From NCBI GenBank assembly GCA_016713985.1, contig JADJOD010000041.1:1-57371 (forward strand): a DNA stretch of 57,371 nt. Direction: 5' to 3'. Made by a program: the position numbers and the translations under genes. Below, piece by piece: positions 18,001-24,388 of the stretch. How positions within the stretch are numbered: the stretch's first letter is position 1; each line of letters begins with the position of its first letter. The DNA is from Lewinellaceae bacterium (GTDB lineage: Bacteria > Bacteroidota > Bacteroidia > Chitinophagales > Saprospiraceae). A model generated the notes under the pieces. The model was not told the origin of the DNA, made no database searches, and saw only the letters and a program-made list of their open reading frames with translations.

Positions 18001-18220
18001 CACCGTTTTGGCTTTCCTTCCATTCACGCTTCTTGTTTTGTTCGATATCATACTCCCACCAAGCATTGCTCAATATCAAGGTCTCCAACCACTCGCACGC
18101 CCCCATATCAGGGGGCAAGTGGCTGAGGCCGCAGTTTCCGAGATCGAGAAAGCGGGCGTCTTCTCCCCGGCGGTGTTTTTCGATGTTTTCGCGGATGAGT
18201 TTCAGGGCGAGTTCGGACAT
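15041..18220 (-). CDS. Roco protein: leucine-rich repeats, Roc GTPase, COR and C-terminal TIR domain
   Basis: This 1,059-residue cytosolic protein has the layout of an immune-type sensor. A short N-terminal helix and FLDLGNCGLSHLP lead into about eleven 22-residue leucine-rich repeats (residues ~95-350; LSPLSDLVNLQRLDCARTQV type). A Roc GTPase follows at ~395-560 with G1 GEASAGKTSL, G3 DFGGQEVMHATHQFF, G4 NKID and SAKTDKG. A COR domain spans ~560-890. The C-terminal TIR domain (~903-1045) starts KAFVSYSHADLEHL and keeps the glutamate in DFCYKKEF, the usual NADase residue. By analogy with bacterial TIR defence proteins, GTP-linked switching could trigger NAD+ cleavage; this is inference. Two 33-bp palindromes are inserted in frame in COR. 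It may be cotranscribed with the DUF433/DUF5615 pair 57 bp upstream. Confidence 0.92.
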   Translation of the reverse strand: MSELALKLIRENIEKHRRGEDARFLDLGNCGLSHLPPDMGACEWLETLILSNAWWEYDIEQNKKREWKESQNGGEPNRIASIKGVERLGLLKKLVVAGAYGEFWRFSDLAPLADLLYLQILFCRNTQVSDLAPLAGLLNLQQLDCRNTQIEYLAPLSRLRNLQLLYGYNTQITDLSPLSGLLNLKRLDLSLTQISKLSPLADLPGLQRLYCTRTQVRDISPLNGLVNLQRLYCSRTQVSNLSPLSDLVNLQRLDCARTQVNDLSPLSDLINLQRLDCARTQVSDLSPLSNLPNLQRLDCAGTQVSDLSPLSGLVNIKRLDCARTQVNDLSPVLTLIQHRDILVKWKDVNEHDQEENVNWRDRPAILAKNCPLIIPPVEVAQESPQAVRDYFEELGDDGRKLNEVKVIFLGEASAGKTSLVKRLLGEDFDSKESQTHGIRIRKAPFAMDDGDSVTAHLWDFGGQEVMHATHQFFLSQRSVYVLLLNSRNDDQAEKWLKHAASFGGRSPVLVVLNKIDENPSFEVNRKTLQEKYPQIRDFFRLSAKTDKGLDEFREALRREIDRADTRRTPFPKHWLAVKEHFSNMEADYIESMEYRRVCGANGVTRQFSQDVLLQFLHDLGVVINFRNLKNFDTQILNPLWLTNGVYRIINSEIVANAGGLLQEDDFDAVINDPRYKKDNTIVSETLTTSQRLTMAYPKNKLQYIVRVMQEFELCFQLDPCIYVVPQLLPVQEPVVTLEGSVLRFVIHFPDFLPDSVFPRLMVKLHTFIAASDGLTLSQPITKHAWRTGMVLHKPNIFNALARVRWDKEDQKILMDVCGEERRRFLSFIRETVKEIVADFTNLNFSELVPIPESKDTEEYEYLVEAEKAGEKEVFVKSLKKRVYIADLLDGVEEPAMRDEVEQLPVKAFVSYSHADLEHLKTLKNALSPLIRLNKLQVWDDKNIEAGDEWEKVIFQQLEEADIVLCLVSADFVASDFCYKKEFGAALEAHRKGDKTIVPVMLRSTDWKDLPLSEIQGVPGEWITSAANKDEAWTKVSESLRPALDKAKQRKKIRLEKRPV
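15878..15910. repeat. In-frame 33-bp palindrome within the Roco gene (copy 1)
   Basis: Two 15-bp arms, AGTGATGGGCTGACT and its exact reverse complement, flank a 3-base loop. On the coding strand it encodes SDGLTLSQPIT (residues ~771-781) inside the COR region without breaking the frame. Confidence 0.75.
16142..16174. repeat. In-frame 33-bp palindrome within the Roco gene (copy 2)
   Basis: Two 15-bp arms (AGTGAGACGCTGACT and AGTCAGAGTCTCACT, one mismatch) flank a 3-base loop. The length and phase match copy 1. It encodes SETLTTSQRLT (residues ~683-693) in the COR region. The CTGACT...AGTCAG core and the AGTGA...TCACT ends are shared with copy 1. Confidence 0.75.
17230..17900 (-). repeat. Tandem 66-bp units coding for leucine-rich repeats
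   Basis: About ten units of 66 bp (22 codons) encode the pattern L-x-x-L-x-x-L-x-x-L-x-C-x-x-T-x-[IV] of the Roco protein. Several central units are close to identical (NLQRLDCARTQV), which points to recent unit duplication and a region prone to change in copy number. Confidence 0.8.
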
Positions 18221-18277
18221 GGATGAGAGGCGTGAGAAAGTGAGAGTAGTGAAAACGTGGCAACTATGTTGGAAGAA

Positions 18278-18631
18278 TTATCTCAGATTTCTGATTCGTG
18301 CCACTCCCGGTTGAATCACTACGAAATAGCCTGCTAACATATTGATATTTATCTGAATAAAATCTGCAACCAATTGGGAACGCGTGATGGAAGGCATCTC
18401 ATCAGCACGAATCAGGATAATGCCGCTATGCACTTTCTTCAGCCGGTAGACCAGCTCGCCAAAATCTTTGTCTCTGGTGATAAGGATGCGGCTTTCATCA
18501 TTGGCAATGGCAAGAATAACCTCGTCATCGGTACCACGATCCGTTTCGGCAAAGTATAATATATCGTGGCCGGCTTCGCGGATCAACGCAACAAGTGATC
18601 TGTCAACACCTTCATCGGCTACAAATTTCAT
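18278..18631 (-). CDS. DUF5615 PIN-like protein (putative toxin)
   Basis: This 117-residue protein has the DUF5615 PIN-like fold: an early acidic residue in KFVADEGVDRSLV, DRGTDDEVILAIA in the middle and the core ITRDKDFGELVYRL. PIN-type domains are Mg2+-dependent RNases, but activity has not been generally shown for this subgroup. The start ATG (18631-18629) overlaps the stop of the upstream DUF433 gene as ATGA, so the two are probably translationally coupled. DUF433/DUF5615 pairs are regarded as toxin-antitoxin-like modules. The Roco gene begins 57 bp further along on the same strand. Confidence 0.85.
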   Translation of the reverse strand: MKFVADEGVDRSLVALIREAGHDILYFAETDRGTDDEVILAIANDESRILITRDKDFGELVYRLKKVHSGIILIRADEMPSITRSQLVADFIQININMLAGYFVVIQPGVARIRNLR

Positions 18632-18864
18632 GCAGCGGCAGGGGTGGAAATGATGATTTCACCTTTAAGTGCCTGTGCTGCGAAAAAGAGGGCGGCAAGA
18701 ATGTGCTCATGCTTCAGGCGAGGATGCTCTGAGAGAATGGCTTCATACGTTTCGTTGTTGGCGAGTTTTTCCAGGATTAACTCAACCGTAATACGTGTGC
18801 CCTTAATGACCGGTTTCCCCATCATCACCTTCGGGTTAATTTCAATAAGTTCGTTTGGATTCAT
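18628..18864 (-). CDS. DUF433 domain protein (putative antitoxin)
   Basis: This 78-residue protein has the DUF433 pattern (ELIEINPKVMMGKPVIKGTR, then ITVELILEKLANNETYEAIL), a small helix-turn-helix-like domain. ATG 18864 (MNPNELIEINPK) is chosen over the longer frame from 18942 because the domain starts there. It overlaps the DUF5615 gene by four bases, the usual order in such pairs, where DUF433 is thought to neutralise or repress the PIN-like partner. Just upstream on the same strand lies the truncated copy of the Roco gene start. Confidence 0.85.
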   Translation of the reverse strand: MNPNELIEINPKVMMGKPVIKGTRITVELILEKLANNETYEAILSEHPRLKHEHILAALFFAAQALKGEIIISTPAAA

Positions 18865-18896
18865 ATTGTTTTTACTACAAAAATAGATTTCTATTT

Positions 18897-19029
18897 TCAA
18901 ACCCCCAACCTTCCCTCCAAAAACAGCTCTGTCATGCCGCAATTCCCAAGGTCAAGAAACCTGGCATCTTCTCCCCGGCGGTGTTTTTCGATGTTTTCGC
19001 GGATGAGTTTCAGGGTGAGTTCGGACATA
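18897..19029 (-). pseudogene. Truncated second copy of the Roco gene 5' end
   Basis: From ATG 19029 this 43-codon frame reads MSELTLKLIRENIEKHRRGE and then DARFLDLGNCG, almost the same as the start of the Roco protein, before diverging into MTELFLEGRLGV and a stop at 18899-18897. The first ~58 bp are nearly identical to 18163-18220; similarity then falls off over ~35 bp. No LRR, GTPase or TIR sequence follows. It is best read as the remnant of a second LRR/Roco gene, or as a duplicated gene start left by a rearrangement around the DUF433/DUF5615 pair. A functional micro-protein is possible but unsupported. Confidence 0.65.
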
Positions 19030-19074
19030 GTAAAGCAGATTGGGCGAATAGATGCGAATGCATTTATGACGCGG

Positions 19075-19509
19075 CTATGGTTGTACGATAAAAGGGTTTT
19101 GAATGGTCAATTTGCCTTCTATGACGAGCCCATGTTGCATATCTTCCGTGTACAGCACATCGCAGTTCGTCTCCAGGGCAGCGGCAACAATCAGCGCGTC
19201 GAACCAACTCAACGTATACTTCTGCCGGAGTTTTAATGCTTTTTTGGAAAAATTGAGCGTAAGTGGTTGTACTTCAACCGATTGACTTATATGATCAACA
19301 ATAGATTCAACCCGTTTATCGTCGTATCTGAATTTTTGGAGCAGCACATTGGCTACTTCATTGATGACTTGGGTAGAGATCGTAATATCTGGTGTGGCCG
19401 CAAGCATGGAAAGTAATTTGGACTGTTTGGCCACGTCTTGCGGGTCGGTGCTGACTATAAAAAGATACGCCCATAAATTGCTGTCCCAGAATTGTTTAGT
19501 GGCGGGCAT
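19075..19509 (-). CDS. PIN domain protein (VapC-like putative toxin)
   Basis: This 144-residue protein has the PIN nuclease acidic set: aspartate in FWDSNLWAYLF, glutamate in TQVINEVANVL, aspartate in SWFDALIVAAALE and aspartate in LYTEDMQHG. VapC-type PIN toxins are Mg2+-dependent RNases that cut tRNA, rRNA or mRNA; the target here is unknown. The start overlaps the upstream small gene by about 14 bp, as expected for a toxin encoded after its antitoxin. It ends 45 bp before the truncated Roco copy on the same strand. Confidence 0.85.
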   Translation of the reverse strand: MPATKQFWDSNLWAYLFIVSTDPQDVAKQSKLLSMLAATPDITISTQVINEVANVLLQKFRYDDKRVESIVDHISQSVEVQPLTLNFSKKALKLRQKYTLSWFDALIVAAALETNCDVLYTEDMQHGLVIEGKLTIQNPFIVQP

Positions 19510-19780
19510 TGCGTTCTTCGCGGTTAGGAATTTCTATTTTCTGTACTACGGGGAAAGATGATTCATTAATAAACTGAATCAATTGACGCATCCCCGTTTC
19601 CCGCTCTTCAGTGAGGTAGTCGCTCGTTTTCAATACAGTAAACGAGGCATTTTTGCCGGGCAATTTTTCAGCAGCGGCAGCAGCCTTCAACTGTTCCGCG
19701 ACTCGAAGTTTTTCTTCGGCAGACAGTTGAAGCAACGCACGGAGCAGTTGTTCGGGAGAAACTTCAAAAGACAATTCCAT
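19496..19780 (-). CDS. Putative antitoxin partner of the PIN protein
   Basis: This 94-residue protein begins MELSFEVSPEQLLRALLQLS, an N-terminal helical stretch followed by a low-complexity lysine/alanine segment and a C-terminal tail (FINESSFPVVQKIEIPNR). Similar small proteins with a PxQLLxAxxQLSxxEKxxLxxxL-like N-terminus often precede PIN toxins in Bacteroidota and Cyanobacteria. The C-terminal part probably wraps the toxin. Position and overlap with the PIN gene support the pairing more than sequence does. Confidence 0.7.
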   Translation of the reverse strand: MELSFEVSPEQLLRALLQLSAEEKLRVAEQLKAAAAAEKLPGKNASFTVLKTSDYLTEERETGMRQLIQFINESSFPVVQKIEIPNREERNARH

Positions 19781-19850
19781 AAAGGCTATTTTTTACAAAA
19801 GTAAATTCAATTTCTTGAAAAGCCAACTTCTCACACTCAGAGAGCAGTGA

Positions 19851-19891
19851 GAAAATTAGTGCGGAGAGCGGAATTATTTGATTCTCTGCAC
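19851..19891 (-). terminator. Possible rho-independent terminator after uvrA
   Basis: On the minus strand GTGCAGAGA (19891-19883) can pair with TCTCCGCAC (19867-19859) with one mismatch, followed by TAATTTTC. It begins 8 bp after the uvrA stop. The stem is modest. Confidence 0.4.
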
Positions 19892-19898
19892 TTCATTA

Positions 19899-22838
19899 TC
19901 ACGCTTTCAACTCCCGCTCTAAAAACTCTCCAGTCCAACTTTCCTTCACCTTGCTCACCGCTTCAGGCGTACCTGCGCATACGATCCTTCCCCCGCGCGC
20001 GCCACCTTCCGGGCCGATGTCAATGATATAATCGGCCATTTTGATGACGTCGAGGTTGTGTTCGATGACAACCACGGTGTTGCCTTTTTCCACGAGGCGG
20101 TTGAGCACGGCGAGCAGTTGGCGGATGTCTTCAAAGTGTAGGCCAGTCGTTGGCTCGTCGAGGATATAGATGGTGCGGCCGGTGTCTTTTTTAGAAAGTT
20201 CTTCGGCCAGTTTTACACGTTGGGCTTCGCCTCCGGAAAGGGTGGTCGCTTGCTGGCCGAGGGTGATGTAGCCGAGCCCGACTTCCTGCAAAGTATTGAT
20301 TTTGCGATAGATAGACGGAATCGGTTGAAAAAATTCGGCCGCTTCGCTGATGGTCATATCAAGTATGTCGCTGATACTTTTGCTTTTATACAGTATTTCA
20401 AGGGTTTCCCGGTTGTACCGCCGCCCCTGACAGCGGTCGCAGTGCACCTGCACGTCGGGCAGGAAGTTCATTTCGATGGTGCGCAACCCGGCACCTTCAC
20501 AAACTTCGCAACGCCCGCCTTTTACGTTGAAAGAAAAACGGCCGGAGTTGTAGCCCCGTATTTTGGCTTCGGGGGTATCGGCAAACAGTTTTCGGATGTC
20601 GCCGAATACATTGGTGTAGGTGGCGGGGTTGCTGCGTGGCGTACGTCCGATCGGGCTTTGGTCGATCTCGATGACTTTGTCCAGAAGTTCCAGTCCCCGA
20701 ACCTCCGCGTAGGGAAGCGGGCGTTTCAGGCTGTTGTAAAAATGGCTTTGCAGGATGGGGTACAAGGTTTCGTTGATGAGTGAACTTTTGCCGGAGCCGC
20801 TCACACCCGTGACGCAAACAAAAGTGCCGAGCGGCAGTTGAAGGTGCACGTTTTTCAGGTTGTGGCCGGTGCAACCTTCCAGTTCGAGCCACTGCCCGCT
20901 GCCTTTGCGGCGCGCGGCAGGCACCTCCAGTTTTACACGGCCCGCTAAGTAATCGCTGGTAGTGGTGGGTTTTTTCAAAAATTCGGCGGGTGTGCCGAAG
21001 TCGACGACCTCGCCGCCGTGTTTTCCCGCGCCGGGGCCGAGATCGATGAGGTAGTCCGATTCGAGCATGATGTCGCGGTCGTGTTCCACCACCAGCACGG
21101 TGTTACCAATGTCGCGCAGGTTTTTGAGCGCTTCTATGAGGCGCTGGTTGTCGCGCTGGTGCAGGCCGATGCTGGGTTCGTCGAGGATGTAGGTGATGCC
21201 GGTGAGTTGTGAGCCGATCTGGGTGGCAAGGCGAATGCGCTGACTTTCGCCGCCGGAAAGTGTGCGCGCCGGGCGGTTGAGCGCGAGGTAATCAAGCCCG
21301 ACTTTCAGCAGGAATTTCAGTCGGAAGCGGATTTCTTTCAACACATCTTTTGCGATGGCGCGCTGGCGCTCGCTCATGCCGGAGTCGACATTTTCCAGGG
21401 CTGCATGGAGTTCCGTCAGGTCCATATTGGCCAGTTCGGCAATGTTGAAGGCGCCGATTTTGAACCACAGGCTTTCTTTTTTGAGGCGGGTGCCGTTGCA
21501 TTCCGGGCAGGTAGCGACGGTCATAAAATCTTCCGCCCACTGGCGTATTTTTTCGCTGGTGGTATCGCTGTACCAGCGTTTGAGCATGTTCACCAATCCG
21601 TCGTAGGCGAGGTTGTAGGTCCATTCGTCGCCGCCCCAGGTGATGTCGATTTTTAATTCTTCGTCGCCCCCGTACAACAGGGTTTGCAGGGCCGCTTCCG
21701 GGATATCTTTGACCGGGGTGCTGAAGGAAAACTTGTGTTTTTTAGCCAGTTCCCGCAGTTGTTTGAACATCATATTGTCCCGCACTTCACCCAGTGGTAC
21801 GATCCCGGCTTCGTTGATACTTTTATTGTTGTCAGGAATCACCCGCGCCAGGTCCACTTCGTGCAATTCGCCTAAGCCCTTACAATGCGGGCACATGCCG
21901 TAGGGTGAGTTAAAAGAAAACGTGTTGGGAGAGGGTTCTTCGTAGGAAATGCCGGAATCGGGGCACATCAGGTTGCGGGAATACACGGCGTTCACTCCGG
22001 CGCCTTCGGTGAGCGGTGTGGAAACGGGGTCGTCCAGATCGATCACCTGTAGCATGCCGTCGCCCAAACGCATGGCCATCCGTACACTTTCGGCAAGCCG
22101 TTCGCCCCGGTCGTCGCCGATCTTGAGGCGATCCACCACGATCTCGATGTCGTGAATTTTATACCGGTCCACCTGCAAGCCGGGGCTAACATCGACGATC
22201 TCGCCGTCAATCCTGACCTTCGTATAACCTTGTTTGCGGATTTGTTCGAAAAGTTCGCGGTAATGCCCTTTTCTGGACCGCACCACGGGTGCCAGGATGC
22301 CGATCTTGCGGCTGGCAAAACGTTCGAGGATGTTCTGGATAATCTGCTCCTCGGTGTATTTCACCATTTTTTTGCCGGTCGACCAGGAATAGGCCTCTCC
22401 GGCACGGGCGAACAGCAGGCGCAAAAAATCATAGACCTCCGTCACCGTTCCGACCGTGGAACGCGGGTTGCGCCCGGTGGTTTTTTGCTCGATGCTGATG
22501 ACGGGGCTGAGTCCGCTGATCTGCTCCACGTCGGGGCGTTCCATCTCGCCGATAAATTGCCGGGCGTAGCTGCTCAGGGTTTCCATAAAACGGCGCTGGC
22601 CTTCGGCGTATATGGTATCGAATGCCAGGGAACTTTTCCCCGAACCGCTGACCCCCGTAATCACGACCAGGCGATTGCGGGGGATCAAAACATCCACATT
22701 TTTCAGGTTGTGCACCCGCGCGCCGGTCACCTCGATAAACTGTTGTTGGGCCAAGCCGGCGTCAATTTGTGCAGAAATATCGCGTTCAGTGTTCGCCTCA
22801 CCGTTGAGCGCGGCTTTTTGTGTTTTTGATTTTGCCAT
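19899..22838 (-). CDS. uvrA: Excinuclease ABC subunit A
   Basis: UvrA is the damage-recognition ATPase of nucleotide excision repair; it loads UvrB at lesions. Two ABC ATPase units are visible: the first has GVSGSGKSSLAFDTIYAEGQ and LSGGESQRIRLATQIG, the second GVSGSGKSSLINETLYPIL and LSGGEAQRVKLAEELS. Zinc-finger cysteines appear in MCPHCKGLGE, CPECNGTR and CEVCEGAG with HCDRCQGRR. The start MAKSKTQKAALNG at 22838 is chosen over the longer frame from 22979, whose extra 47 residues are unlike UvrA and lie across the putative promoter. Length (979 residues) is normal. It stands alone on the minus strand beside the accessory island. Confidence 0.95.
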   Translation of the reverse strand: MAKSKTQKAALNGEANTERDISAQIDAGLAQQQFIEVTGARVHNLKNVDVLIPRNRLVVITGVSGSGKSSLAFDTIYAEGQRRFMETLSSYARQFIGEMERPDVEQISGLSPVISIEQKTTGRNPRSTVGTVTEVYDFLRLLFARAGEAYSWSTGKKMVKYTEEQIIQNILERFASRKIGILAPVVRSRKGHYRELFEQIRKQGYTKVRIDGEIVDVSPGLQVDRYKIHDIEIVVDRLKIGDDRGERLAESVRMAMRLGDGMLQVIDLDDPVSTPLTEGAGVNAVYSRNLMCPDSGISYEEPSPNTFSFNSPYGMCPHCKGLGELHEVDLARVIPDNNKSINEAGIVPLGEVRDNMMFKQLRELAKKHKFSFSTPVKDIPEAALQTLLYGGDEELKIDITWGGDEWTYNLAYDGLVNMLKRWYSDTTSEKIRQWAEDFMTVATCPECNGTRLKKESLWFKIGAFNIAELANMDLTELHAALENVDSGMSERQRAIAKDVLKEIRFRLKFLLKVGLDYLALNRPARTLSGGESQRIRLATQIGSQLTGITYILDEPSIGLHQRDNQRLIEALKNLRDIGNTVLVVEHDRDIMLESDYLIDLGPGAGKHGGEVVDFGTPAEFLKKPTTTSDYLAGRVKLEVPAARRKGSGQWLELEGCTGHNLKNVHLQLPLGTFVCVTGVSGSGKSSLINETLYPILQSHFYNSLKRPLPYAEVRGLELLDKVIEIDQSPIGRTPRSNPATYTNVFGDIRKLFADTPEAKIRGYNSGRFSFNVKGGRCEVCEGAGLRTIEMNFLPDVQVHCDRCQGRRYNRETLEILYKSKSISDILDMTISEAAEFFQPIPSIYRKINTLQEVGLGYITLGQQATTLSGGEAQRVKLAEELSKKDTGRTIYILDEPTTGLHFEDIRQLLAVLNRLVEKGNTVVVIEHNLDVIKMADYIIDIGPEGGARGGRIVCAGTPEAVSKVKESWTGEFLERELKA

Positions 22839-22883
22839 TTTGTATAAAAACAACGGAGTGTGGGTGGTGTTTGGGGAAAAGTG

Positions 22884-22891
22884 CAAAAATA
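22884..22891 (-). promoter_or_regulatory. Putative -7 box for uvrA
   Basis: TATTTTTG on the minus strand fits TAnnTTTG and would start transcription about 40 bp before the uvrA ATG at 22838. Confidence 0.35.
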
Positions 22892-23031
22892 AGTATAATC
22901 GGAACGATGAGAAAGAATTTTTAAAACAAAAAGTTTTTATCCAAAACGTCATAAATGTGACATCAGCCGTTTTTTTCAATTCCAGAATATTAAAATTTAA
23001 TTAGAACAATTACATACCCATTGATACACAT

Positions 23032-23039
23032 TACATTTG
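23032..23039 (+). promoter_or_regulatory. Putative -7 box before a short hairpin-ended transcript
   Basis: TACATTTG fits TAnnTTTG. A start about 7 bases downstream would make a transcript of roughly 60 bases ending at the terminator-like hairpin at 23067-23107, upstream of deoC. Confidence 0.4.
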
Positions 23040-23053
23040 CGTTGAAAAACCAC

Positions 23054-23068
23054 ATGAAAGCGCTTTGA
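23054..23068 (+). other. Possible leader peptide MKAL
   Basis: ATG AAA GCG CTT TGA forms a five-codon mini-ORF whose stop overlaps the first base pairs of the hairpin at 23067. The layout of box, mini-ORF, hairpin and T-run resembles an attenuator or a small RNA. Translation is not shown by sequence alone, and four-codon frames occur by chance. Confidence 0.25.
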
Positions 23069-23107
23069 GCCTTCCCGTCAGGAACTACACGGGAGGGCTC
23101 CTTTTTT
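23067..23107 (+). terminator. Strong rho-independent terminator or attenuator upstream of deoC
   Basis: GAGCCTTCCCG (23067-23077) pairs with CGGGAGGGCTC (23090-23100) with one G-U pair and a 12-base loop, followed by CTTTTTT. An outer GCGCTTTG/CAAAGCGC pair (23060-23067 and 23121-23128) can compete with it. No gene ends just upstream on the plus strand, so it must end a short transcript started nearby. Confidence 0.6.
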
Positions 23108-23183
23108 CCAATTTTCATTTCAAAGCGCGTTGTTAATCTGACCTGCCTTTGTCCTGGCATTTCGAAAAACCGGCGATTTTCAG

Positions 23184-23849
23184 ATGGTTGACTTATCGAA
23201 TTTTATTGAACACACAATCCTGAAGCCCGACACGACGATTGCTGACGTGCGCCGTTTGTGTGAAGAAGCGCAGCAGCACAAATTTGCGGCTGTATGTGTA
23301 CCTCCGTTGTATGTGCGCGACGCCTGCCGGATTCTGGGTGAAGACCGCCGGGTTCGGGTCGTCACCGTGGTGGGTTTCCCGATGGGTTATTCGGCCATTC
23401 CTGCCAAAAGTGAAGAAATCAAACGCGCCATCGACGAAGGCGCCGACGATATCGACGCCGTGATCAATATCGCTGCGGCAAAAAGTGAAAACTGGAACCA
23501 CGTGGAGCGTGATATCGAAGCGGTGGCCCGGGCAACCCACATGCGGGGCCGCACCCTGAAACTTATCCTGGAATGCGGATTGCTGCTCGAACCGGGAATA
23601 AAAAAGGTCAGCGAACTCGCCCTTGCCGCCCATGTGGAATGGCTGAAAACCGGCACGGGATTCCATGGTCACCCCGCCACAGTCGAAATGGTGCGTTCAC
23701 TCCGGGCGATGGCACCCGACAACGTCCGGATCAAGGCAGCAGGTGGCATCCGCAGCGCAAAAGATGCTGAAGCGCTGATCGCCGCCGGAGCCAACCGGAT
23801 CGGCACGTCAGCATCACTTGAGATCATCGGTGTAAAAACCGTCCGGTGA
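23184..23849 (+). CDS. deoC: Deoxyribose-phosphate aldolase
   Basis: DeoC reversibly splits 2-deoxyribose 5-phosphate into glyceraldehyde 3-phosphate and acetaldehyde, feeding nucleoside carbon into glycolysis. The Schiff-base lysine lies in WLKTGTGFH, the second lysine in VRIKAAGGIRSAKDAEALI, and the early segment LSNFIEHTILKPDTT is typical. At 221 residues it is a normal short DeoC. It is cytosolic. The SPOR protein gene follows 34 bp later on the same strand and may be cotranscribed. The hairpin at 23067-23107 lies in its upstream region. Confidence 0.93.
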   Translation: MVDLSNFIEHTILKPDTTIADVRRLCEEAQQHKFAAVCVPPLYVRDACRILGEDRRVRVVTVVGFPMGYSAIPAKSEEIKRAIDEGADDIDAVINIAAAKSENWNHVERDIEAVARATHMRGRTLKLILECGLLLEPGIKKVSELALAAHVEWLKTGTGFHGHPATVEMVRSLRAMAPDNVRIKAAGGIRSAKDAEALIAAGANRIGTSASLEIIGVKTVR

Positions 23850-23883
23850 AACCGTTTGCCACAACCGATTAAACATCCTGACT

Positions 23884-24309
23884 ATGAATAACTTGTGGAG
23901 TGTTCAACTTTTTGTCTCCGGCAAATTTATCGCCCTGTTGTTTTTAGTGATCGGATGCAGCGCCCGTCTTTCGGCACAGGAAATTCAGATCAATGAAGAC
24001 CCGCGCATCAGCCAGCTGTGCCGGACCTGGATCAATGACAATCGCGCCAATCCACGAATTGAAGGCTGGCGGGTACAGGTTATGGCCAGCACCGACCGGC
24101 TTCAGGTGGAAGACGCCCGCAACAAATTCCGCATCGCACACCCGGATGTGCCCGCCGAATGGATTCATGAAAAACCGTATTACAAACTGCGCATCGGCGC
24201 ATTCAGGAATAAATTGGAAGCAATGGCGTTTATTGCCACATTGGCCGATTACACCGGCGCTTACCCTGCCAAAGACGCCAATATCCATCCGCGGGACTTC
24301 CTGGAATAA
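23884..24309 (+). CDS. Exported SPOR-like domain protein
   Basis: This 141-residue protein begins with a signal-like hydrophobic stretch (FIALLFLVIGCSARLSAQ), including a cysteine that could be a lipidation site. The mature part, with GWRVQVMASTDRLQVEDARN, then KPYYKLRIGAFRNKLEAMAF, has the SPOR pattern of a ~70-residue peptidoglycan-binding domain that recognises denuded glycan strands at division sites. Its position just before rodA fits a cell-envelope role. The periplasmic location is inferred from the signal. Confidence 0.8.
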   Translation: MNNLWSVQLFVSGKFIALLFLVIGCSARLSAQEIQINEDPRISQLCRTWINDNRANPRIEGWRVQVMASTDRLQVEDARNKFRIAHPDVPAEWIHEKPYYKLRIGAFRNKLEAMAFIATLADYTGAYPAKDANIHPRDFLE

Positions 24310-24388
24310 AATGGCACGTTTTCCATGCAAAATGGTTTTTAATTGCAGATTTCGTTTGAACTTTGGGATTTGTTGACGAGGATTTATA

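Noticed and set aside
22838..22979. Longer UvrA start 47 codons upstream
   Set aside because: The added residues are unlike UvrA and overlap a promoter-like box; the MAKSKTQK start fits better.
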